Below, in pieces: positions 33,323 through 41,777 of a stretch of DNA of 64,000 nucleotides. The notes under the pieces are model-generated. The model made no database searches and had not been told where the DNA came from. It saw nothing but the letters and a program-made list of their open reading frames with translations. The stretch's first letter is position 1. Each line of letters begins with the position of its first letter. Source of the DNA: Pleomorphomonas sp. PLEO (GTDB lineage: Bacteria > Pseudomonadota > Alphaproteobacteria > Rhizobiales > Pleomorphomonadaceae). The stretch is taken from assembly GCF_041320595.1 (NCBI RefSeq), contig NZ_CP166625.1, positions 1,809,501-1,873,500 of the forward strand, read 5' to 3'. The position numbers and the translations under genes are program-made.

Positions 33323-34071
33323 CAGCGGCTCCTTCCGACGCTTGGCTGAGCGTCTTTCCTGCTCCGCGCATCCCTGACGTCCTCAACTATCTGGGCACGA
33401 CCTGGGACTGGCTCCGCGCGAGCTATGCCGATGCTGTGGCGTTTCAGCATGATGAGCCGACCCTCACAGACAATCTCTGCGAAGCGCTCGCCGACCGGGA
33501 CCGCCGCCTGGCACACCGGATGGATTGCGACTTCCAGGCAGAGACGTGGGAGCTGCGCCGCGCGGCCGACGGCACCACCAGCAGGCTGGCGCGGGCCGAC
33601 ATCCGCGTGATCCTCGGCGCGCCGGGTACGCCCCATCTCGTGATTGAGTTCAAGAAGCTCGACGGTACGACCGGCGCGAGATGGCAATATTGCTTCGACG
33701 GCGTGAGCCGCTTCGTTGAGGGAAAATACGCCGTCGGACACGTGTTCGGCGTCATGTGCGGAATTCACCCCGGCCCGCTCGCGGACGAAGTGGCGGCGCT
33801 TGCGGACTATATCCGGCAGCCGGAACACGCCGCCAAGCTTTTGTGCGTTGCCAATGGCGCGGGCGACGTCGTCACTTTGCCCTCCTCGGCGGCGCCGGCG
33901 CATGCGCGGTTCGATACGGTGCACAACCGGCCGACCCTGACTCCCGCCGGTCCGATCAGCTTGCTACATATGCTGATCCCCTGCATTAGCAGCCTCACGC
34001 TGATTGCCCCCGCTAGTCGGCCCCGAAAGGCAAGAGAGCCAAGGAAACGCGCCGGCAAGGCCACGCGCTGA
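33319..34071 (+). CDS. PD-(D/E)xK nuclease-like restriction partner
   Basis: A 250-residue protein. ARADIRVIL followed by HLVIEFKKLDG gives D94, E110 and K112, the D-x15-ExK core of PD-(D/E)xK endonucleases. Upstream helices include an acidic stretch (TLTDNLCEALADRDRR) that could provide the motif's first Glu. The Lys/Arg-rich C-terminus (RPRKAREPRKRAGKATR) could bind DNA. It overlaps the methylase by four bases (ATGA). Restriction of unmodified DNA is the simplest role; methyl-dependent cleavage is an alternative. I do not recognise the precise subfamily. Confidence 0.75.
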   Translation: MTAAPSDAWLSVFPAPRIPDVLNYLGTTWDWLRASYADAVAFQHDEPTLTDNLCEALADRDRRLAHRMDCDFQAETWELRRAADGTTSRLARADIRVILGAPGTPHLVIEFKKLDGTTGARWQYCFDGVSRFVEGKYAVGHVFGVMCGIHPGPLADEVAALADYIRQPEHAAKLLCVANGAGDVVTLPSSAAPAHARFDTVHNRPTLTPAGPISLLHMLIPCISSLTLIAPASRPRKAREPRKRAGKATR

Positions 34072-34161
34072 CCGGTCAGGAGCGGCGACGCAGGTGCCTC
34101 GGCGTGTCCGGGGCGCCATCGCCGACTGACGAGCCAAGAGCTGCCTGTCCTCTTCCGGCAA

Positions 34162-34569
34162 CTATTTGCCGCATTCCATCCATTGCTGTTGTGCCGTCAC
34201 GGTTGTTGCGGCTTTCCAGCGTTGCGGATGGCGGCGGCGGACCGAGTCGAAGGCTGGGTTGGCTTCGTCGAGGGATTGGGCGGCGAAGATGACTTGCTCG
34301 ATATCTTGGCGGCCGTGGTCCCAGAGCACGACGACATATTCGAAATAGGTCAGTTTCTGGTCGGGGTTGAGGAACAGCACCTGATCGGGGCGGCCGCCGC
34401 AGCGCTGGCGGCGAAAGGCGTTCTGGGCGTCGGTCCGCGTGCGGATCGCGCTTTTTCGCATGACCACGTCGAGCAGGCAGATCCGGCTGCGATTGCAGGC
34501 GTCGCACACAACTTCGATGTGGGTGCAGCCCGCCGCTTTCGCCTCGGCTATGGTGGATAACGGCTTCAT
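34162..34569 (-). CDS. Hypothetical protein with LexA box upstream
   Basis: A 135-residue protein converging on the nuclease gene. The N-terminal half has HIEVVCDACNRSRICLLDVV, a CxxC pair that with a third Cys could bind zinc. The rest is mixed alpha/beta (KLTYFEYVVVLWDHGRQDIE). The frame is open to a TTG at 34605, but ATG 34569 is a better start because the LexA box at 34589-34603 would otherwise be inside the gene. Its SD is poor. It should be induced in the SOS response. I do not recognise the family. Confidence 0.62.
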   Translation of the reverse strand: MKPLSTIAEAKAAGCTHIEVVCDACNRSRICLLDVVMRKSAIRTRTDAQNAFRRQRCGGRPDQVLFLNPDQKLTYFEYVVVLWDHGRQDIEQVIFAAQSLDEANPAFDSVRRRHPQRWKAATTVTAQQQWMECGK

Positions 34570-34588
34570 GGGCCGCAGGATGCGGCTG

Positions 34589-34603
34589 GAACAAAAAGAG
34601 AAC
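34589..34603 (-). promoter_or_regulatory. LexA box upstream of the facing gene
   Basis: On the minus strand the 15 bases GTTCTCTTTTTGTTC are identical to the box at 29771-29785. They end 19 bases before ATG 34569. The -35 and -10 around it are less clear than for the other box. Confidence 0.75.
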
Positions 34604-34718
34604 AACCAACCAGAAATCGTCAGCAGGGCAGTGCGCTCACCCGCCGTTGCCGTCGCCTCGGGAGAAGTGACAGGTGGCTTTCGCCATGAGTTCGCGGTGA
34701 TGCGGGGTGGGGAGGGGG

Positions 34719-34892
34719 AAACCTATATCGGCGTGTCGCTCCATCCTGCCTGAGGTCCTCGCCTTCGCGAGGATGACAGGTAAATTATATAAAACAAAGA
34801 TATAGCCGCTCGTGATCGCTGCCATCATGCTGTCATCCTCGCGCAGGCGAGGACCTCGGGAGGAGTAAGGCGAGGGGCGGATATCAGGCTCC
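34719..34892. repeat. REP-like double-hairpin element, copy 2
   Basis: Same plan as copy 1, with the inner stem changed to TCCTCGC...GCGAGGA in both arms, a compensatory change. It ends with ATATCAGGCTCC, the family right tail. Confidence 0.8.
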
Positions 34893-34915
34893 GAGCGGCA
34901 CGCCTTATTCCAGGA

Positions 34916-34934
34916 TATGCGGGAATCCCGTATA
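34916..34934. promoter_or_regulatory. Palindromic operator candidate of the HTH gene
   Basis: TATGCGGGAATCCCGTATA is a near-perfect palindrome (one mismatched pair) 50 bases upstream of the antitoxin-like HTH gene. HTH antitoxins usually repress their own promoter, so it is a natural autoregulatory site. Confidence 0.5.
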
Positions 34935-34983
34935 GTCGTGCGCGACGAACTCTTCGCAGTCATCTTGAGAAGGAGCAATAAGG

Positions 34984-35262
34984 GTGAAGAACGATCCTAT
35001 CGCGCTGCCTGTTGATCCCGCCGATGCCGAGGATTTCGATGTGACGGTCGAGGCGCTGGACCGGGGCCAGCGCGCCCGCCTGATCCGCAAGACGCGGACC
35101 GGGCTCGGTCTGTCGCAGGCGGAGTTTGCCAGCCGCTTCCGCGTTCCCGTTGGCACCTTGCGCGATTGGGAGCAGGCGCGAGCGACGGCGCCGGATTTCG
35201 CCATCGCCTATGTGCGGGTGATCGGTTTGCACCCGGATATGGTGGCGAAGGCTGTCGCCTAG
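34984..35262 (+). CDS. XRE-type HTH protein, antitoxin-like
   Basis: A 92-residue helix-turn-helix protein of the group found as antitoxins (HigA-like). The HTH is RKTRTGLGLSQAEFASRFRV then PVGTLRDWEQARATAPD (residues 35-71). The start is GTG with AAGGAG upstream. There is no intact toxin gene next to it; the upstream 100 bases are REP-like repeat and promoter. Its 3' half also occurs as a fragment at 38649-38753. Either an orphan antitoxin or a simple regulator. Confidence 0.75.
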   Translation: MKNDPIALPVDPADAEDFDVTVEALDRGQRARLIRKTRTGLGLSQAEFASRFRVPVGTLRDWEQARATAPDFAIAYVRVIGLHPDMVAKAVA

Positions 35263-35267
35263 CGAAG

Positions 35268-35316
35268 GAGCCCTATATCGGCCGCTCGCTCCATCCTGCC
35301 TGATGTCCTCTTCTCA
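35268..35316 (+). repeat. REP-like element, left half only
   Basis: Starts GGAGCCCTATATCGGCCGC, six bases after the HTH stop, and runs to CCTGCCTGATGTCC before decaying. The same junction (HTH 3' end plus repeat) is present near 38.75 kb. Confidence 0.65.
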
Positions 35317-35368
35317 CGCGAGGAGGGCAGCATCGGCACGGCGCGGGGGCACGTCTTGCTCCCGGTGT

Positions 35369-36265
35369 TCAGGTCGGCGGAACGAAAACTCTGTCGGGAA
35401 ATTCCTTCTCCACGACGTCCAGAAAGGCGCGGACCTTGGCGCCGATCAGGCGGCGGGAGCTTTGCAGGGCCCAGATTTCCACCGGCGGTCCGGCTTGGGT
35501 TCCCCAGTAGGCAAGCCTTCCGGCCGCGATGTCCGTGTCCACAAGAAGCTTTGGCAACAAGGCTATGCCGGCGCCTGCCAGCACGGCATCGCGGACCATC
35601 AGCAGGGATGACAGGCGCAGAACCGGTTGCGGTTTTATCAGGATGTCAGCCTCCGCGTCCGCCTTCATCCGCCAGATGACCGCTGGCAGCGTCGCAGCGA
35701 GCAGAATGGCGTTGACGGCGATCTCGTTGCCATCCGCCTTGAAGGCGGGGCGCGGCATGCCGGGGGGTGCCACGATCAAGCGTTCGTCGTTGAGGAAATG
35801 GCGGCCAACCAGGCGTTGGTCCGACAAAGGGTTGATCCTGATAACGAGGTCGTAGCCATCTTCAATCGGATCAACCAGACGGTCCTCGGCGACGATGGTC
35901 AGCTGGACGTCCGGATAGGCCATGGCAAAGCGGGCGCCGAGCCGGCCCAGCGCCACATGGGCGAAGGCAACGGGCGCGCTGACGCGCAGGCTTCCTTTCG
36001 GCGTCGAGGCGCCCAGTGCCACGGCCTCTCCCGCTTCGGCGATTTCAGATAGCAATCCATTGGTTCGCTCGTGCAGCGCCCGCCCTTCGTCGGTCAGGCG
36101 CAAGCTCTGCGATCCGCGATCGATCAGCCTTACACCGAGACTTTGTTCGAGTTCGGCCACCCGGCGCGACAGCGTCGCCTTGGAGCGACCAGAGGCACGC
36201 TCGGCGCGACCGAACCCGCCGTGGGCAGCCACCAGATTGAAGTCGGACAAGGCCCGCAGATCCAT
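35369..36265 (-). CDS. LysR-family transcriptional regulator
   Basis: A 298-residue LysR-type regulator. The N-terminal winged HTH reads LSDFNLVAAHGGFGRAERAS, then GRSKATLSRRVAELEQSLGV (residues 6-45). The effector domain follows (GSLRVSAPVAFAHVALGRLG and on). It is divergent from the alpha/beta-hydrolase gene, with 297 bases between them, the classic arrangement for control of the adjacent operon. The effector is not evident. Confidence 0.9.
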   Translation of the reverse strand: MDLRALSDFNLVAAHGGFGRAERASGRSKATLSRRVAELEQSLGVRLIDRGSQSLRLTDEGRALHERTNGLLSEIAEAGEAVALGASTPKGSLRVSAPVAFAHVALGRLGARFAMAYPDVQLTIVAEDRLVDPIEDGYDLVIRINPLSDQRLVGRHFLNDERLIVAPPGMPRPAFKADGNEIAVNAILLAATLPAVIWRMKADAEADILIKPQPVLRLSSLLMVRDAVLAGAGIALLPKLLVDTDIAAGRLAYWGTQAGPPVEIWALQSSRRLIGAKVRAFLDVVEKEFPDRVFVPPT

Positions 36266-36562
36266 GGTGTGTTCCAGTTTTGTAACGGCCTATTCCAAGA
36301 TTGGCATCTACTCGATAAAAATGAAACGGTTATCATCAGGGGTATTGTGTACCTCTCGGTGTTCAAGGCCGAGACCTATGCTCTTGATGGTGCCGACTGC
36401 CTGACGGGCGAGGACATCGCCCCTTTTACCAAGCTGCTCGGCCATGCGCCTACGCAGCCTTCGCAAAAGATGCCGCCGCCCAATGGGCTCAGGCCTGAAC
36501 GCGCCTGTTTTCCAACCGCCGATTTCGAGCTGCCGATTTCCAATTCTCCGAGGAGATTTCAA

Positions 36563-37477
36563 ATGGCAACGATCCACCCTCTTGTGCCTGAAGATGCCGC
36601 GTTTGCCGCCGCCATGCGTCAGGCCACCAGCGCCCACAAGGGCCAGCCGCTCGGTCCTGAGGCGCGGCCGATATTCGACGCCATGATGGCCGCGACACCC
36701 GCCGCCACCGGTGTCCGGATCGAGCCGGCGACTGTCGGCGGTATTTCCGGGTTTTGGCTGCGACCGGACAAGGCATTGCCGACGGCGCGTATGCTCCACC
36801 TGCATGGCGGTGGCTACAGTCTTGGCTCGGCACAGGCCGCTGTCACGTTTGCCAGCCAGATTGCCAGCCGCGTCGGCGCCGACACGTTTGTGCCGGACTA
36901 TCGGCTTGCACCGGAACATCCCTTCCCGGCGGCGATCGAGGATACCGTGGCCGCCTATCGCGGTGTGGCCGCTGAGGGGGCCGAGCGGATCGTGGTGACC
37001 GGAGAGTCGGCCGGCGGCGGACTGGCCTTGGCACTGCTGTCGATCGTCGCATCCGAGAAAGGCAAAGGAACCCTGCAGCCCTCCGGCGCCGCCGTCATGT
37101 CGCCCTGGCTTGACCTGACGCTGACGGGGAGTACCTTCGAGACCCGCGCCGATGCGGACCCGATCTTCACCAAAGACGTGCTCAAGGCTTTCGCCGACGC
37201 TTACCTGAACGGCGCCGATGCCGCCGATCCGAAGGTATCGCCGCTTTTTGGTCCCCTTGAGGGCCTGCCGCCCATCCGCATCGACGTCGGCGACGATGAA
37301 GTTCTGCTTGATGATTCAATTCGCTACCGAGATCGAGCCCGCGCGGCGGGCGCTGAGGTAGCCATGTCGATCTGGATCGGAATGCCGCACGTCTTCCAGT
37401 CGTCGATCGGTCAACTTGTCGCGGCGGAGCAGTCCGTCGATGCCATCGCCGCGTTTCTTGCCGAGCAGCTCGAGTAA
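36563..37477 (+). CDS. Alpha/beta hydrolase (hormone-sensitive-lipase type esterase)
   Basis: A 304-residue cytoplasmic carboxylesterase of family IV. The oxyanion-hole motif HLHGGGYSLGS (about 79-89), the nucleophile elbow GESAGGG (149-155), an Asp in DVGDDEVLLDDS and the catalytic His in GMPHVFQ complete the fold. The open frame begins upstream within the LysR gene, but ATG 36563 has GAGGAG nine bases upstream and suits the family. It heads an apparent operon with the reductase and a small gene and is probably controlled by the divergent LysR regulator. Natural substrate unknown. Confidence 0.88.
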   Translation: MATIHPLVPEDAAFAAAMRQATSAHKGQPLGPEARPIFDAMMAATPAATGVRIEPATVGGISGFWLRPDKALPTARMLHLHGGGYSLGSAQAAVTFASQIASRVGADTFVPDYRLAPEHPFPAAIEDTVAAYRGVAAEGAERIVVTGESAGGGLALALLSIVASEKGKGTLQPSGAAVMSPWLDLTLTGSTFETRADADPIFTKDVLKAFADAYLNGADAADPKVSPLFGPLEGLPPIRIDVGDDEVLLDDSIRYRDRARAAGAEVAMSIWIGMPHVFQSSIGQLVAAEQSVDAIAAFLAEQLE

Positions 37478-37513
37478 GCGCTTTTTTCCCACGCGACATG
37501 ACAGGAGCCGACC

Positions 37514-38149
37514 ATGAAAATTCTCGTTCTGGGCGCCACGGGCGCTACCGGCCGCCTTATTGTCCGCGATGCTCTGGCCGCCGGACACGGCGTCGTTGCC
37601 CTGGTTCGGTCCAAGGAGAAGGCCCTGGCCGTGGGCCTCACCGGTGTCGATCTTGTCGAGGGCGACGCCCTGGATGAAGCCTCGCTGACCCGCGCGATCG
37701 CCGGCTGCGATGCGGTCATCAGTTCGCTCGGCACCGCCATCAGCCCATTTTCCGAAGTGACGATGCTGTCGACGGCCACGCGGGCGCTTGTCCGCGTGAT
37801 GGCGGCGCAAAAGGTCCAGCGGCTGGTCTGCATCACCGGTCTCGGCGCCGGCGACAGCCGGGGACACGGCGGGTTCTTCTTCGACCGCGTGTTCCTGCCC
37901 TTGCTGCTGCGCAAGGTCTACGACGACAAGAACCGCCAGGAAGACGCCATCCGGGCAAGCGCGCTCGACTGGACGATCGTCCGCCCCACCATTCTGAACG
38001 ACAAACCGGCCCAAGGGCATGTGCGGGCCGTCACCGATCTCACGACTGTGCACGGCGGCTCGATCGCGCGCGCCGACGTCGCCGAATTCGTCGTCCAGCA
38101 ACTCACGACTGACACCTGGTTGCGGAAGACGCCGCTGATCACCTGGTGA
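37514..38149 (+). CDS. NAD(P)-binding reductase of the NmrA/atypical SDR type
   Basis: A 211-residue Rossmann-fold protein. The nucleotide-binding loop GATGATGRLI (residues 7-16), GDAL after strand 3, ISSLGT, and the late DWTIVRPTILND segment match atypical short-chain dehydrogenases such as flavin-reductase or NmrA-like proteins. The ATG has an SD AGGAG seven bases upstream. It lies 36 bases after the hydrolase, probably in the same operon. It may act as a reductase or a redox sensor; the substrate is unknown. Confidence 0.85.
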   Translation: MKILVLGATGATGRLIVRDALAAGHGVVALVRSKEKALAVGLTGVDLVEGDALDEASLTRAIAGCDAVISSLGTAISPFSEVTMLSTATRALVRVMAAQKVQRLVCITGLGAGDSRGHGGFFFDRVFLPLLLRKVYDDKNRQEDAIRASALDWTIVRPTILNDKPAQGHVRAVTDLTTVHGGSIARADVAEFVVQQLTTDTWLRKTPLITW

Positions 38150-38200
38150 CAACCACCGACCGGACATGGCCGCAAGGCCCCTGCAAGAGGAGACCATCCA

Positions 38201-38581
38201 ATGACCCGTGTTTTATTTGTTGGGCAGACCCCGGAGACCGTGGATTTTTCCGACCCCGCGTTGCCGCCAGGCTTTGACGCGGAGAAAATTCGTGCCGGCA
38301 TCGCCGTCGGCATGAGCAAATTAACAGAGCGTGGCTGGCAGGCGGATGAATGCATGATCTCGCCAGACGAAGCGGGACTCGCAACGCTCGAGAAACAGCT
38401 GACGTCGACCAACTACGATTGTGTGGTGATCGGCGGCGGCATGCGCCTGCCCCCGAAGGGGCTCGTGATGTTTGAAAAGGTCGTGAACCTCGTGCACAAG
38501 GCCGCCCCCGGAGCGGCGATGGCGTTCAACACGCGACCGGAAGATACCGCCGAGGCCGCCGCGCGCTGGGTGCGCGGGTAG
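38201..38581 (+). CDS. Small conserved hypothetical protein
   Basis: A 126-residue protein with an alpha/beta pattern resembling a small Rossmann-like domain: MTRVLFVGQTPETVDFSDPA, then AGIAVGMSKLTERGWQAD and YDCVVIGGGMRLPPK. AGAGG-type SD six to ten bases upstream. Third gene of the LysR-linked operon, 51 bases after the reductase. I recall similar proteins beside LysR-linked reductases but know no function. Confidence 0.72.
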   Translation: MTRVLFVGQTPETVDFSDPALPPGFDAEKIRAGIAVGMSKLTERGWQADECMISPDEAGLATLEKQLTSTNYDCVVIGGGMRLPPKGLVMFEKVVNLVHKAAPGAAMAFNTRPEDTAEAAARWVRG

Positions 38582-38648
38582 GCCTTGTCGAGCCGCGGCT
38601 CGCGTTACCTTGTTCAACGCGTAAGGGGCCGTGTCTGGAGGGGGTGCC

Positions 38649-38753
38649 GCAGCGGCCTGGGAACCGGCACGGGGCACCGCGCCGGGTTTCGCAATCGCCT
38701 ATGTGGGGGCGTTCGGCCTCCATCCGGAGATGGTGGCAAAGGCCGTCGCTTAG
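38649..38753 (+). pseudogene. 3' fragment of an HTH antitoxin-like gene
   Basis: The frame AAWEPARGTAPGFAIAYVGA and on to EMVAKAVA and TAG parallels the last 34 codons of the HTH gene at 34984-35262. The N-terminal part is missing. The REP-like repeat starts a few bases after the stop in both copies, so fragment and repeat were probably duplicated together. Confidence 0.75.
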
Positions 38754-38766
38754 CGAGGGTGGGGGA

Positions 38767-38992
38767 GGGAGCCCTATATCAGCCGCTTGCCCCATCCTGC
38801 CCGAGATCCTCTGCCTTCGCAGAGGAGGACAGCCTATGGGGAGGAGGACACCTTATGGGAAGGCGCACGAACCTCTATCATTTTGTTTCATCTATATAAA
38901 ACTGTCTTCCTCTGCGAAGGCCGCTTGAATTCACGTGTGAATTCAAGGTGGATCTCGGGACGCGTAGAGCGATTGGCGGATATCAGGCTCCC
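38767..38992. repeat. REP-like element, copy with tandem inserts
   Basis: Left tail GGGAGCCCTATATCAGCC, stem TCCTCTGC...GCAGAGGA, then two tandem units GGAGGACA-N3-TATGGG before the AT-rich loop. The right stem is broken by an inserted fold-back GAATTCAC...GTGAATTC. It ends GGATATCAGGCTCCC. Confidence 0.75.
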
Positions 38993-39027
38993 TCACCATC
39001 AGGTCGCGGAGCGCCGCCTTTGCGCCG

Positions 39028-39372
39028 TCACTCAGATGGGCCGGTCGCTTCGCTGTTGGCGGGAGCGTCCTTGGCCAAATCAATCCCATTCTCGGGGTAG
39101 ACGCGCTCGAAGCGGCAGTTGTCCCTGGACCAGTCCGCTGCGACAGGTGACAGCCAAGCTGTCAGTTGCAAAATGCTGGCGTGGTGCTTGGGCAAATTCC
39201 AGGAAAGCACTGTCTCATGGTGTGCCAGTCGATTGCGGAGCACGCGGATAGCACTCAAGGATCTTGTGAAGTCCTTGCGCCGAAGACCTTTCCCATCCTC
39301 GCGTCTGGAAACGTCTTTCAGTGTCTTCTGCCAGAGGTTTTCATACTCCTTGCCAAGAATCGCCGTCCTCTA
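39028..39372 (-). pseudogene. C-terminal remnant of an Abi-type protein
   Basis: From a TAG at about 39372 an open frame of about 114 codons ends at 39028. It reads YENLWQKTLKDVSRR, then SAIRVLRNRLAHHETVLSW and ILQLTAWLSPVAADWSRDNC. The RNRLAHHE motif and the WLSP helix are typical of the C-terminal part of Abi_2/AbiD/F-like abortive-infection proteins. The N-terminal two thirds are absent and no start codon with an SD is seen. Confidence 0.68.
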
Positions 39373-39643
39373 GGCCTGGGTAGGGTATGATCTCATCAGC
39401 ACTCATGTGGCACATGGGATTGATTTATGCCCCATCCCTGGGTATATTTGTAGTCGTAAACCCCGGTACCGTCTCTGCCCTAGGCATGCGGCCGGGGTAA
39501 TTTGTTTCTTGGGCGGGTCGCCATTCTTGGCCCGTCGCGTTCAGGGCGCTTCCCCGTTCCTTCCGCCTCCCCCTCGCCAATGAGGCTGTAGGGGGCTTGG
39601 CAAGGCCACCGGGCGTAGCGCTGCTTGACACCCTTTGCCGCTT

Positions 39644-40933
39644 TTACGAGATTTGCCCCTCCGCCGCGACGGCGCCGACGAGGTAGAGCGAGCCGGTGAC
39701 CAGCACCCAGGCGTTGGTGCGCGCGGCTTCATTGAGGGCCTTGTCGTAGGCGCGTCGCGGGTCGGGCTCGATCTGAGTTTTCAGGCCCAGGTGCTCGGCC
39801 ATGGCGCTGAGGTCGGCCGGCGGGCGCGATCTTGCGCTGGCGATGGTGAAGATGATCGACACCGGGTAGCGCGCCAGCACGGTCAAAAGGCCGAGGGCGT
39901 CCTTGTCGTCGGCGAAGGAGACGACGGCGACGCAGGGGCCGGCGAAGGCGGGGAGCTTGCGAAGGTCGGCCATGACGGCGGCGAGGTTGAAGGGAACGTG
40001 CGCGCCGTCGAGGGCGACGGGAACGGGGATGGTGCCGGCGTCCGTCGTCACCTCGGCGGTGAGGAGTTCCAGGCGGCCAGGCAGGCGGGCCGCGTTGATG
40101 GTGTCGGGGTCGAGCAGCCAGGCGCCGAGGGCCGCCTTGCCGTGTCGGGCGCCCAGCGCGTCCAGCACCGTGCCGGCGACAATCGCGTTGCCGGCCATGA
40201 TGCTGGCCGTTTCCGGCACGATTGGGCGCAGCAGGGCGCAGCCAAGCTCGCGGGCGCGGGCGGCGATGACGGCGCCGGCCTCGTCGGCCTCGGCAAGCGG
40301 GGTGACGACGATGGAGCCCGGCTTGATGATGCCGGCCTTTTCGAAGGCGATCGCCGCGCGGGTCTTGCCGAGCACTTCGGTGTGCTCCAGCTCGATGTTG
40401 GTGATGACGGCCACCTCGCTCTCCACGATATTGGTGGAATCGAGCCGTCCGCCGAGCCCGGTTTCGATCACTGCCCATTCGACGCCGGCCCGGCGGTAGA
40501 TGACGAAGGCGGTGGCTGTGAGAACGTCGAACCAGGTGGCGTCGCGGCCGGCGGTGCCATCGGTCCGTGCCGCCCGCAAGGCCGCGAGGCAAAGGCCGAG
40601 CGCCATGGCCAGATCGGCCTCTCCCACCGGCTTGCCATTGAGGGTGATCCGCTCGCCGACATAGCTGACATGTGGCGAGCTGTAGCGGCCGACCGCGTGG
40701 CCGGCGCGGGCAAGGCCCGCCTCCAGCAGCGCGCAGGTCGAGCTTTTTCCCTTGGTGCCCGCCACATGGATGACGCGGAAATTGCGCTGCGGATCGTTGA
40801 GCCGGCCGGCGAGATCGCGCATCGGCTCCAGGCCGACCCGCATGCCGCCGCGCGGCCGCTGCTCCCAATTGGTCAACTGGTCGAGCTCGGCGAGGCGGGC
40901 GACAAGCTCGGGGTTGGTAATCGTGTTGGCCAT
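39644..40933 (-). CDS. folC: Folylpolyglutamate/dihydrofolate synthase
   Basis: A 429-residue Mur-ligase-type enzyme that adds glutamate to dihydropteroate (making dihydrofolate) and to folates. The P-loop VAGTKGKSSTCALLEAGLAR (about 57-76), SSPHVSYVGERI, the omega loop ETGLGGRLDSTNI and NIELEHTEVLG are all present. The C-terminal ligase domain follows (PVALDGAHVPFNLAAVMADL). The usual hyphomicrobial folC lies beside accD; here the neighbours differ, so this may be the second copy. It sits alone, reading away from the TetR gene. Confidence 0.88.
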   Translation of the reverse strand: MANTITNPELVARLAELDQLTNWEQRPRGGMRVGLEPMRDLAGRLNDPQRNFRVIHVAGTKGKSSTCALLEAGLARAGHAVGRYSSPHVSYVGERITLNGKPVGEADLAMALGLCLAALRAARTDGTAGRDATWFDVLTATAFVIYRRAGVEWAVIETGLGGRLDSTNIVESEVAVITNIELEHTEVLGKTRAAIAFEKAGIIKPGSIVVTPLAEADEAGAVIAARARELGCALLRPIVPETASIMAGNAIVAGTVLDALGARHGKAALGAWLLDPDTINAARLPGRLELLTAEVTTDAGTIPVPVALDGAHVPFNLAAVMADLRKLPAFAGPCVAVVSFADDKDALGLLTVLARYPVSIIFTIASARSRPPADLSAMAEHLGLKTQIEPDPRRAYDKALNEAARTNAWVLVTGSLYLVGAVAAEGQIS

Positions 40934-40961
40934 CTCAGATCCCTTGCCGTCCCTTGACGGC

Positions 40962-41612
40962 TTATGGCTGCGGGTGGGCGATCATGCTCTGACGGACGTC
41001 TGTCAGATAGAGGCTTATCAGGCGGGTCAGCTCCGTCTGCAAGACCGGATCGTCGATGGCGCCGCGCCGGGCCGCGTTGTGGATCACGCCGTCCATCGCA
41101 TCGGAGATCACCCGGGCGGCGACGTGATCGGCCGGGCCGGGCGGACGGCAGCGAAACGCGGCGACGACCTCGGCGTAGCGGGCGAGATAGGCGACCTCGA
41201 AATCGCTGTGGGGGTCGCGATAGGCATCGGAGCTGGGCGCCTCGTCGAGCAACACGCGGTGCAGCCCCGGACAGCCGCTGTGGGCGGCGATCATCGCCCG
41301 CACCAGTTCCCCGGCGAAGGCGGCCGGCGAGGCTCCGTCGGCGCCGACGCCGCGCATCACGGCGATGCAGTCGTCGAGATGGCGATGGCGGATGGCATCG
41401 ACCAGCGACAGCTTGTCGGGGAAGTATTGGTAGAGCGAACCGATGCTGACGCCGGCAAGCTCGGCCACCTTGTTGGTGGTGAACCCGGCCCAGCCCTCAT
41501 CGCTCAAAACGCGAGCCCCCGCCTGCAGGATGATCTCCACCGTGGCACGCGAGCGGGCCTGTTTCGGCGCCTTTCGCATGGCCGATGGCCGCCGGGCAAT
41601 GCGAGTAGACAA
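40962..41612 (-). CDS. TetR/AcrR-family regulator
   Basis: A 216-residue TetR-type protein. The HTH is ILQAGARVLSDEGWAGFTT, then NKVAELAGVSIGSLYQYFPD (about 29-66). I prefer the TTG at 41612, because GGAGG lies eight bases before it; the ATG at 41579, eleven codons later, has no SD. It reads away from a DinB-family gene and toward folC, ending 28 bases before the folC start. A palindrome at 41631-41653 overlaps its leader and is the probable operator. Confidence 0.85.
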   Translation of the reverse strand: MSTRIARRPSAMRKAPKQARSRATVEIILQAGARVLSDEGWAGFTTNKVAELAGVSIGSLYQYFPDKLSLVDAIRHRHLDDCIAVMRGVGADGASPAAFAGELVRAMIAAHSGCPGLHRVLLDEAPSSDAYRDPHSDFEVAYLARYAEVVAAFRCRPPGPADHVAARVISDAMDGVIHNAARRGAIDDPVLQTELTRLISLYLTDVRQSMIAHPQP

Positions 41613-41630
41613 GCGGCCGCCTCCGATGAA

Positions 41631-41653
41631 AATGTGAATGACCTACTCACATT
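41631..41653. promoter_or_regulatory. Candidate TetR operator
   Basis: Perfect arms AATGTGA and TCACATT separated by nine bases, starting 19 bases upstream of the TetR start and lying ahead of the divergent DinB gene. Size and position suit an autoregulatory TetR site. Confidence 0.55.
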
Positions 41654-41656
41654 CCT

Positions 41657-41754
41657 AGAGCATTGTGCGGAAAAGTGGAACCCGGTTTTCCGCAAAAACA
41701 ATGCGGCAACAAAGACCTGGAGCAAAGTGCGTTCGTCAGAACGCGCGTTGCTCC
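41657..41754 (+). repeat. RIME-like intergenic palindrome
   Basis: AGAGCATTGTGCGGAAAAGT opens the element; GCGTTC...GAACGC and GGAGCAA...TTGCTCC close it. The same family lies at 28500-28584 in the other orientation. Confidence 0.75.
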
Positions 41755-41777
41755 AGACCTTGGGAGGATCGGCGTCC

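Noticed and set aside
30242..34071. BREX, DISARM or type I restriction system
   Set aside because: No PglZ, BrxC, DrmA/B helicase, HsdR or HsdS gene; only a methylase and a nuclease are present.
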